The notes under the pieces are model-generated. The model was not told where the DNA came from, searched no databases, and worked only from the letters and a program-made list of their open reading frames with translations. From Euborellia annulipes (lineage: Eukaryota > Arthropoda > Insecta > Dermaptera > Anisolabididae), in assembly GCA_023213315.1 (NCBI GenBank), contig JAKCPI010002432.1:1-64000 (forward strand): a DNA stretch of 64,000 nucleotides, written 5' to 3'. Position 1 is the stretch's first letter. Every line of letters begins with the position of its first letter. The translations under genes and the position numbers were made by a program. This document shows, in pieces, positions 11,816-22,800 of the stretch.

Positions 11816-12387
11816 TCATGTATCTAAACATTCATATAATAAAGTCAAATCCCTGAATGGCCTCAGTTGCCGAAAAGGTTTAAAAAAAAAAAAAATTGTG
11901 CGGCAAGTGAGAAATAATCTAGCATATACGCATCGGCCTGTCCATGTTCTAGTTGATAGTTCTAATTATTTAAATTTTAAAAAGGAAAACAATTTTGTTT
12001 TTGTTTTTTTTTTAATTCGTCTAAAACAAGTTTTTATTAATTCGTTCCTAACGAAGGCAAAAACAAGATTTGGCAAGAAGCGAGCGAGTTCTCCTCAATT
12101 TTAAGGAGCAAATTGAAAGGGAAGTTTATTCAACCGTCATTTCGATTCGTCTTTAATTCTTCATGGTCTATTAAATCGACCCAATATCTCATTTAACGGA
12201 TAAAAATTTCATTTTTAAAAAAATGTCAAATTACTCTTAAATATTTTTTTTTATATTTCTATTAAATCAATTAACTATTAATTGGGAATTAGCGTTGGCT
12301 AAAAAAAATATCGCATTTTTTACGAGAGTTTGATGGAGTTATTTTAATTTTATATAAATTATATAATATTAAAATATATTCATATAT

Positions 12388-12634
12388 GGACCCTGTTATG
12401 CAATGGTGTGTCAAAGACCAAAAAATTCAAAATTGAGTTAAGCACGGAATATTGTTTCAAATGCTTTAATTAATGGTATTTTTTATGAAATATGCCCTAA
12501 AGAAATTTATATTTAACGTTATTTGCACAAGTGACAACAAAAATTGTATAGAATCCAATGAAAAACAAAAAACTTTATTGATAGATCTCAAAACTCTATG
12601 CTTGGTCTTTGACACACCATTGCATAACAGGGTC
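12388..12634. mobile_element. mariner-like MITE, copy 1
   Basis: 247 bp with inverted ends GGACCCTGTTATGCAATGG and its complement, beyond which the flank is TA-rich. A second copy lies at 45164-45412. Confidence 0.75.
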
Positions 12635-13389
12635 ATATAGGGTAAGAGAAAGTAAAATTGAAATGACTGTATAACTAGATGCAGGCTTATTTCTTCTCCT
12701 GATTGAACTTCCAGCTTAAGCCCTAAGGATCAAAACTAATATTCCAATGGATTTTTACAGACACCCCTGATTGATAGATGAAATGAAGAACAAGAAAGTT
12801 GTTTGTGGACGGAGGGGGGAGGGAGATGTCCAAACACCTTTTGAACAGAACGCATTTAGGCCACTCGGTCACTTCGAACTTCCAATCATTCAAAGGATAA
12901 ACTTTTCTTTCGCTTCCAGGCTAATTTATGAAACAATTAAAATTTCTTTTATTGGTTATCTCAGGAGTCAGCTAATGTCAATATTTAGATATTTTTTAAT
13001 TATGGAAGTTTTATTGTGTTGAACCAAGGTGGTGATAGTTCAGGGGCAAAAATAACACCCCCGCAGACCCCGCAATACGGGGGGGGGGGGGGGCGCAGCA
13101 GCTCGAAGGGCGCACTTAGGTCGTTCCGTTCTTCAAACTTCAATTGTCTTTTAATATAATCAGCAAATCATCTGCTAACATTGCCACAAGTAATGTAGCA
13201 TTTATGTATTATTGATTTTGACGTAGTTAGAGCGCCTTTTATATAATAGAGGTCCAATTAATAAATTAATCTTCTTCATCTTCTATCTTATCCTTGTGGT
13301 CGGGGTCGGCAAAATTAATTTATAAAAAATGAGACGGAAAGAAAAGCAAGCCGGGTCGTCTCACGGCCTGGGGCTTGTTATCAAAAAGG

Positions 13390-13485
13390 CTGACATAAAG
13401 GAAAGGAAAAAATGCCGGCCTTAGCTCGGGTAACTCGTGGTCGCCATCCACGTACTCACTAGAAGTGAGCCCCTGAGTGAGTAAT
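13390..13485 (-). pseudogene. 5S rRNA-like relic
   Basis: The minus strand reads GAGTACGTGGATGGCGACCAC followed by GTTACCCGAGC, close to the 3' half of 5S rRNA with its internal box C (GTACTTGGATGGG.GACC). The 5' half is not recognisable. It may be a 5S pseudogene or a 5S-headed SINE. Confidence 0.35.
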
Positions 13486-13863
13486 ACTTTTCTTAAACTT
13501 TTTTAAAAGCTAAGAAAGAATATAAGGAAGTTTCTGGGACAAATAAATAAAGAGTTAGATAGATATATTAAAATTTTCAATTTAAATAAGAAAAATATTT
13601 TATTAATTCAATTCTTTAAAATACATATAGCGAGGACAAAAAAGATTTATACAAATGTTGAAAGAAGGTTTTTTTTTTTATTCTCTCAATCAAAAGGAAA
13701 TTATTCTAAAATAATAAAAGAAAGATCTATAGAAATTATAAAAAAATTAAAAGAATCTCCAAATCTTATTTGGGAATTTTCATCTTTTACTAGCCAGACT
13801 AGTTTTTTCTCTCTAAACATTTAAATAAATAATAAATAGAAGAAAGAGATAAAGAGAAGAATA

Positions 13864-16800
13864 TTATTTAGATGCTGACTGGACAGTGGTTACCAGAGTG
13901 CGCAATAAATCTCTTTGTTCAGCACTCAAGTAAGACCAGAGTTCCTGTTCGAGGGCAGAGAGAGCTGTGAGATCTCTTGTCTGGCAGGCGAGCACCAACG
14001 ATTGCAAGAAGAGGAATTCGTCCTCGCTTAGATATGGAGCTGCAAACAATAAATATAAAATTGAAATAATACTGTATTAATAGAATTTAATTATACGATT
14101 TAATATTATTATAATTACAGTTAAGCACATGCCAAATTAGAGAATTTTTAATGTCCTAAGACAGTGGTTCACAACCTTTTTTGACCCATCGCCCCTTTCT
14201 GGAGGTTGACTAACACCTATCGCCCCCCCCCCTTTACATTTTCATTGTATGCCTAATTTTGAAGTAAAGTGTAAATAATAAAGCAGTTTTATTAATTTAA
14301 ACAATTTTATTACCGTATGCCTATATACAGGGCCGCAGACAGACTTGACAGGCCCCGGGGCTACTTAGTAATACGTCCCCCCCCCCCTCCGAAAAAAATA
14401 AAAAAGTTTTTTTTTAGTATGTAAAAGGCTATTGTGGCCTTCATGCCAACACTTTTTTACACAGTTTTTGACACAACTTTTGAAATAGTTATATATAGCT
14501 TACAATATTTATTTAGATAAAGTTATATAAAATTTTTTCAAAATTTCCTAAACCAAGAGTTACAAAATTTTAATTTATCGAGGCCAGATCTGGACAGAGG
14601 ATTTACGGGGGAATCTGGGGGTATGGAAAATTTTTTGAAAATTAGCCACTGAAATCTGCGTTTTTAGCTATCCTGAGTCGTGAAAAAGATCAAACTTGAT
14701 TTGAGCTTAAAGGGCCCGGGCCCCATGAAGAAAAAAAAATTCAAGAAAATGATTTTTTAATTGAAATTTAAGATTTGAGCTAAAAGTGACGTTTCAATTC
14801 TAGATTGGAATTATCTTCAGACTATTTTATTTTTATGATAATATTTTGTCCTCTTCTATCCTGACCATCCTGTAAATAGGAGATTTTTCTCTTTGATTTT
14901 TATTTTTTTAAATTTTAGTAAACTAATAATTTTTCTCTCTTTGAATACTCATCGCCCCCCCAATCGCCCCCCCGCTTATTTATCGCCCCCCTGAAAACCC
15001 AAATTGCCCCCTTGGGGGCGATCGCCCCCAGGTTGGGAACCACTGTCCTAAGACATTCTTGAATAAGTTCTCCATTTTTCGTTATTTTATTTAATTAAAG
15101 GAGAGATAAACAGTAATAACGAATTTTGTTTGAAAATTATTTAATCTCTAGACCAGTGCGCCTCCTTAGGGAGGCACTTGCCTAAGGGGAGCCACAGTGA
15201 GCAATTTTACAAATTATTGCCAAAGTTTTATAAATAAAATAATTTTTATAGATACAAATTTTTTGTTTGTGTTATTTTATAAAATGAGAGGGGGGGGGGG
15301 CGTCATGTGATAAAATATATTTAAGGGAGGCGCGGTAACATAAGTTTGGAAACCATTGTTCTATACTATCGAAAAAAAAAAGGTCGAACGAAAAAAGTCG
15401 CCCCAGTTGAGCTTCGCCCTCTTTGCCCTCAAAGGCTAGCTAGTTACCCCGCTGCTTATTATATAATATTTCTATAAATTTATATATTAGACAATTTTTT
15501 TTTTTTAATTCAAGGAAGGGTAACCCTGTGTTTAATATTATTCCCAAGTGTGCCATGAACTTCAAAAGGTTGGGCAGCCAGGAAGGTAGCCTCTATTTAA
15601 TAAAACAGACTCCTTAAAAGAAAACGTTTCAGCTAATGGCGTAATTAAATTAGCCGAATCGTTTTGTTTTAAGGAGTCCTCCACATCACACTCCTTGATA
15701 TCTCACAGCCACGTCCCATCAATTGAAATGTCATTATTATTGACTGTATAAGGGTCCCTAAGACATACTTAATAAAATTTATCAAAATAACGAAGTACAA
15801 ATACAAAGCAGCAAAGCTAAAAGTCTTTGGATGCCAAATGCCTAAGGAGACGTTTTGGGCGAAATTTTATTTGTCTCTCTTCATTCCTTATAGACTATAT
15901 AGGTAGAAAGTTTTCATATTTTTTGATACGCAAGAGTCTGAATGCATATGTATATGTGATCGTCCAGATGAAAAAGTACCAAATCTTCAATGGGCTAAAT
16001 TTTCAGGAAAGCCAATTTACTAAAAAAAGTTCAAAAAAATCGATTTTTTTTATTACTGATTCCGATTCTCTAGTTCTTCATCTTATATGATGAAATATAC
16101 GATTCATCAGAGTCGATGTATTTTATATCAAAAAATTGAAAAAACAAGAGAAAAGGGTGAATAAGAAATAAAAATGCTGGAGGTACTTTCAGGCCAAATT
16201 TTAATACCACTATACAGCCGACGTTTCGGGGGCGTTGAGTCCCCTGAAAGTACCTCCAGCATTTTTATTTCTCATTCATCTGTCTGCGCCAGGCTTTCCC
16301 AATCATCAAGAGAAAAGGGACCAAACAAACTTTAAACTCATTTTTCTCAAAACTAGATTTTTCATAACCAAAATTTTAAAAATTCATATCTTCCAAACAA
16401 AAAAAGGTAAACAAATTCTAAAAACACAGGCTTGTTCAGCAGGATGTGTTCTGTACAGAAAGTTTAAAAACTCAATTTTGACCCCGTTAAAGATTTGGCA
16501 CCTTTTCATGTGGACGGTCATAGATATTTGCTTTGAATGTATATATAAATAATTCCCATGTAAAGTATTGCCAATTCCAAATAAATAGAGATGATGAAAA
16601 GCAAAGGAACCAAAATATGAAAATATTTTTGTAAAAAGTCGAGTGCTTCAGCTAACTTGAGAGTCTATTCAAGTCTCCTTCGGGATTTGCAATCCAAAGG
16701 CTTTTTGTTTTGTTGCTCTTCCATATTTTAAACATCAACAACAACTTCTCTCCGAATAAAATTATATTTTTTAATTCAAATATAAAAGAGGGTGCCACCG

Positions 16801-19800
16801 GGAGCTGAAACACGGATATGGTAATTTTAAAGTAGCAAGAAGAAGAAAGAGAAGCAGCTAGTAATTATTTCATTTATTTAATACCCATTAGGCTGACGTT
16901 TCGGTCTCGGTTGAGACCATCCTCAGAGCTACAACATAGCAGGGATAAAGATAAATTTTAAATTACAATTTTCTTTTAACACATTAGCAATTCATGACTA
17001 ATAATATACAATATGAGAGACATAAGAAAAAATATATATACCTTATGGGCTGTCAATATAGGATAAATATTACAAACTCAATCATATGATTCATAACCAA
17101 TAAGTTATAATTACAATATATAAATATAAAACAATATATTGAGGTTTAAAACAGTTGAGTTTATTAGCAGAAGAGTAACAGTCATGTGGTGCGTTCAATC
17201 GACTATAGGTAATTAGCATAGGAGCAACTCGTAGCTTATATATAGTACCCCCACCACGCATATGGGTGACGTAGCCGAGCTTGGCATACACACATCAGCG
17301 TTTTAAAATATTCCTATAAAGGAAGATTGTGGATTTAAAATCCGTTCTAAAATTCACTGTATTATTTATGAAAATGTGTATGGCCTCTAGTGTCAGCCTT
17401 TTGTAGTAGTTTCCTTCAAACCCTAGGATTTAAAAAAGTGTTATTGACCCAAAGAGAGAGTATAATTAGAAAAATTAATAACTTATTAATAAATAATGAA
17501 CAATATTCTAATATTGATCAAATTGTACCTAATTTTGTGATTAATTTATCTGATATTAGCATTCCTAATACAGTTAACACAATTCTTTCTCTCGGTCATA
17601 GACATAATTTCTTGAATAATGCTAATTCGAAAAATCACTTAATAAAAACTATTGTTGATGTTGAGCATCTAGTAGACAGCCTTCCAAATGAAATAATGGG
17701 AAATACACGAGCGAAATTAGTGAATATGATTACTAATTATACGAATCACCATAACAGCACGTCAAATAATCATAATAGTAAAATATTTGAAAAATACGTG
17801 TCAGACACAAAAAAGTTTTATGTAGAAAATAAGGCTAACATTGTGATAGCGAAAAGTGACAAAACCAACCATACCGTTGTTTTGAATAGGGCTGAATACG
17901 TGGAAAAAATTAATATCCTACTATCCGATACAAATACTTACAAGATAATTAATCGAGATCCTACGGTGTCACTCCAAACAAAGTTAAATAATCTATTAAA
18001 AGGCATTCTGCCAGTAGATTTAGATAGAGATGCGATCCTTTTAAAAAACTGTATGGTCCGCAATGGTACACCCCCTAAATTCCATGGACTTATAAAAACT
18101 CATAAAAACAACAGTATTAGGCCTATTGTTTCTACTATTGACTCTCCCCTATATAAAATTTCTAAATACATGACTACTATATTAAATAAAATTCCCCTTA
18201 ACAAAATTAACATTAAAGATTCATTTCATTTTAAAAAAGAAATTGATAAAATTAAATTATCTTCAAATGAAAGACTGATTTCATATGACATTGTCTCACT
18301 CTTTACCAACATTGACTTAAATTTGGCTTATGAAATCATTTTTAATAGATGGAATGAGTTTAAGGGCTATACATCTCTAAATAGGGAGCAATTTTTCCAA
18401 ATTTTAAGAATTATTTTTGACAATGCGTATTTTACTTTTAATGGCAAAATATACGCTCAGACATGGGGCGTCCCAATGGGCTCCAGCCTGGGTCCCGTGA
18501 TTGCCAATCTGGTGATAGATTATCTCTTCGATGAATCTCTCTCTAAATTTCCGTATACACCACCCTTTATCTTTAAATATGTTGACGATGTCATTACAGC
18601 CCTCCCTGACAATGAAATCGAGCCAGTTCTTGCAGTACTAAACAATTTTAACGCGAAAATAAAATTTACTAAAGAGTTAGAGCAAGACAACCAAATAAAT
18701 TTTTTAGATATGGCATTGCTAAGAGAAGGAGAGGGTATCAAAACAAAATGGATAAGGAAGAGTAATAAGTCCGACCGCATTGTTAACTACTACTCAAACC
18801 ATCCCCTTATACACAAGAGGAATTTATTGTATAATATGATTTTGAGAGCAGATCGGTTATCTAGTCCTGAATTTAAAAAGGATTGCTTTGATAATATTAG
18901 GAAAATCATGTTCCATAATGGATACCCCAGACACTTCATTGATAAAATATTTAAAATATATTTTTATAAAAATAAATCTGTGCCCATCTCAGTGTCTTTG
19001 GGTACTAATTTGAGTAGTGGTAATAACACCCCCGTAGCTAATGATGTAAAAACTTATGTAAGTCTCACTTATACGCCAGGGCTCTCAGAGAACATCAAAA
19101 AACTGATAAGCCGCGTAAGTGATGACATTATAATATCATTCAAACCGACCAACACCCTGAGTTTCCTCTTCAACAACAAGGACCCCACCCCCCTTCTAAA
19201 AAACTCTGGGGTTGTATATAAAGTCCCGTGCAGCGACTGCAATTTGTGTTATGTTGGGCAAACTCGACAATATTTAAATAGTCGGTTGTCACAGCACAGG
19301 AGTAATATCAAAAACAATGAGACCAGCGTTGCATTGGCAGAACACGCTATAAATAAAAAACACAATTTCAACTTTGATGGTGTGAAAATCCTAGGGTTTG
19401 AAGGAAACTACTACAAAAGGCTGACACTAGAGGCCATACACATTTTCATAAATAATACAGTGAATTTTAGAACGGATTTTAAATCCACAATCTTCCTTTA
19501 TAGGAATATTTTAAAACGCTGATGTGTGTATGCCAAGCTCGGCTACGTCACCCGTATGCGTGGTGGGGGTACTATATATAAGCTACGAGTTGCTCCTATG
19601 CTAATTACCTATAGTCGATTGAACGCACCACATGACTGTTACTCTTCTGCTAATAAACTCAACTGTTTTAAACCTCAATATATTGTATTATATTTATATA
19701 TTGTAATTATAACTTATTGGTTATGAATCATATGATTGAGTTTGTAATATTTATCCTATATTGACAGCCCATAAGGTATATATATTTTTTCTTATGTCTC

Positions 19801-22800
19801 TCATATTGTATATTATTAGTCATGAATTGCTAATGTGTTAAAAGAAAATTGTAATTTAAAATTTATCTTTATCCCTGCTATGTTGTAGCTCTGAGGATGG
19901 TCTCAACCGAGACCGAAACGTCAGCCTAATGGGTATTAAATAAATGAAATAATTACTAGCTGCTTCTCTTTCTTCTTCTTGCTACTTTAAAATCTTCTAT
20001 CCAGCTATATATCTACTTTTCTCCATATGGTAATTTGTTATCAACATGCCCTACCACTAGACCCCAGTGCATGGTACAGCACTCATCTATTTGAATTTGA
20101 TATGTCGGTCCCAGGAGAAATAACTCGGTGAGATTTATCAATCAATCAATGGCTTGGAGGTTGAAGTTCAAAGAAAGTTATATTATATATATATATAACT
20201 CAACCACATTATATATATATATATATACCATCAGTGGTTTCCAAACTTTATGTTACCACGCCTCCCTTAAAAATATTTAAACATATGGCGCCTCCCCCTA
20301 TTATATAAAACAAAAATTTTTATTTCCAAAAAATATAAATTAATATAAAAATATTTTATTTATTTATTTTATTTATAAAACTTTAGCAATCATTTGCAAA
20401 ATTGCTCGTTGTGGCTAATATTAGCGCCTCCCCTTATAATAGACCGCGCCTCCCTGGGGAGGCGTGCCTTACAGTTTGGAAAACGCTGCCCTATATGTTT
20501 AAGACTTTTGGCCACAGAAAAGAAATTCTTTGCGTTTTACTCCGTTTAATGCAAATATTTCAATGTCAACAAGATGACATCATCTCACTTGTCAGTGCAA
20601 ATTTGAAAATTTTGAAATTCTATCTAATTGTAATTAATTTTTTAGTAATTAAAAAAATTATTACTAAATACAAAATATTTTGGCCACTATTTATTTCCAT
20701 CTCAGATGAATTATTCATTTTGATAAGTAACCAACTAACTGGGTTATCTAATACATATTTAAAGAGCGGCTAGAAATTTGGATGATTTGCCCTAGCATTG
20801 CAGAGAAAATTATATCAATTCAATGACACCAAAATATTTGCGTTAAACATAGCAATATTCCAAGTATTTCTTTTCTATCAGAAGTTAAATTATCTTACGA
20901 GGTGTAGCACTTTGTTCTGCCCAAGCATATTTGTCAAGCAGTTCAGCAAGATCAGCAGGCAATCGCTGAGCAGCTGGTTGCAGTATAAGCAGAATTAATA
21001 CTCGAGTGAGTTCACAACTAAAAAAAAAGAAAAGAATTAGCGGCTGTAAATTGATATCTACAGGGTGATGGTAGATTTTGTAATCGTGCAAGTAGAGAGA
21101 ATTTTACAATACCTGCTTAGGTCCTATAATTGTTTTTGTTACCATTATATATATATATGGGTCATTCCATGCCAAATCGACAAATTTTTTTCCTGACCCC
21201 CGCGGATTTCGCTGAAAATTTCCTATCTTTTTTCTACCCCTTAAAAGACATTTTTGAGAATTTTTTCAAATTTTTTTACCCAACTAAAAAAAAGTTATGG
21301 ATTTTTGAAAAAAATTGCTCTTTTTTTTCAAATAACTATAACTTTTTTAAAATTGATATTTCGGAACCCCGCAAGGCTATAAAAATTTTGTTTTTTAATG
21401 TAGTTTTCAGAAAAAAATACAAAAATTATTTCGAAGCCCGGTATATGAAATATTTCAGTTTTTTTGAAAAAACCCTAATTTTAAATGGACCATTTTTTTT
21501 TTTTATTTTTTTTTAACTCAAAAAAAACTTCAACTAATTCTACAATTATCCCCCCTAATTTCAAGATGTGCCGACGATTGCTTCTATTTTTTTTTTGGTT
21601 ATAAAAAATTTTTTTTTGAAATTTGGATTATTTTTTACGTATCTTTTTTATGAAATTTTTTCAACTTTCTCGTGAAACTTTAGAAGTTGAAAAATGATAT
21701 TTTATTCGAAAATTTTAAGTCATCATACTAAAAATTGTTTTTTTTTTTCAGTAAAGTACGAGACTGAAAAAAAACATTCAGAAAGATTCAGGAGATACAC
21801 GCCTTAAAGGAGAAGAACTAAGAGTAAGACTATCGGATGTTGAAGCCAGTCGTGAAAGAGGACGAGAGCCGACAACCTGAATGCTGGCCGATCAATTCAA
21901 TGTCGAGCAATCGCCGCCACAAAAAAGCAATTCCGTAAAAATTTGAACACATTAGTCTTTCTTTTTGTTGGAGAATACTTAAGAGACCCTTCTAGCCGTT
22001 TTTAACAACTTGTCAAGTTTTTGAGGCGATAGATGATAGCGGAATGGTCGACATTGAATTGTTAGGTCAGCTTTCGGATTGTCTCGTCGTCTTCCAAGGT
22101 TGCCACAAGTCATTGATCATCAAAATTGGATGCTCGTATTTCTGAATCATAAACCATATTGAAAAAATTTTAATAAGTAATCATTAAGGCACCAATCCAC
22201 TTGTAATAAACTACAAGATTAGATATCTTCTAGGATTATATTTACCAGTATACTTTAAGGAGTATGCTATTAATATAGCATCCCCCTTCTTTTCCTTATT
22301 ATCTCAGTTTAATAACGAATTTGAGCAATTAATAAATAACCCACCGATGAAGAATATCACAGTAGACGCCGGAAATTGGTTTGGGAGCCACTTCACTGAG
22401 GGCTACCATTTCATTAAAAACACTTAGAGCTCCATCCAAATTTCCTAAAACAAAGAAAAGAAAATATAAATATAATTATTTGCAAATCTGCTTAACATAC
22501 AGTGAAAAACGTTTAACGCCAAATTGAGAAGAAAATTTTTTTGTATTTAAAGAATTTTGTGTTAAACAATGAAACTCTCCTCAAGTGGTGTTGAGCATTT
22601 ATTGGCCAGCACGTCTATTTACACATCAAATAATTTAATTTATATTAAGATTTCATATTAAGAGAAAAATCATTTGATTATATTTTTATTTTTCTATTGG
22701 AAACGGAGACAAAATATTTTAAATCAAATCAAGAGATATTTTTTTTTTAATATAAAGCTTTTGAGAAAATTGTTTATGAAATAGAATCTAATAAAAGAGA

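Larger units (their letters stand above)
11820..13860. other. Intergenic sequence 3' of HAP40
   Basis: Besides the MITE at 12.39 kb and the 5S-like relic at 13.4 kb, two diverged copies of a short repeat (CGCATTTAGGCCACTCGG at 12.85 kb and CGCACTTAGGTCGTTCCG at 13.11 kb) are visible. A TTTATT near 13677 would give HAP40 an AATAAA signal about 190 bp past its stop. Confidence 0.5.
16828..20024 (+). mobile_element. Complete Penelope-like element with inverted terminal repeats
   Basis: Repeats at 16824-17431 and 19386-19993 are inverted and about 608 bp each, with only a few mismatches seen by eye. A 12-bp target duplication (atatggtaattt) lies at 16816-16827 and 20025-20036. About 31 bp of extra tail follows the right arm. 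Each arm carries one hammerhead-like motif. The arms include the 3' end of the RT frame, so the left arm is antisense to the gene's own end and a full transcript would form a long hairpin. Confidence 0.9.
14040..20898 (-). other. HAP40 intron 6, filled with mobile elements
   Basis: A 6.9-kb intron that separates the last coding exon of HAP40 from the rest. It holds, from low to high coordinate, an 884-bp hAT-type element, a second hAT-like MITE, a fold-back with a hammerhead-like centre, the full PLE, and a third hAT-like MITE. Splicing is still required for an intact HAP40 C-terminus. Confidence 0.85.

Noticed and set aside
17091..17291. A 66-codon frame repeated in both PLE arms
   Set aside because: It is in the non-coding part of the inverted repeats and has no known domain. 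Its presence twice only reflects the repeat.
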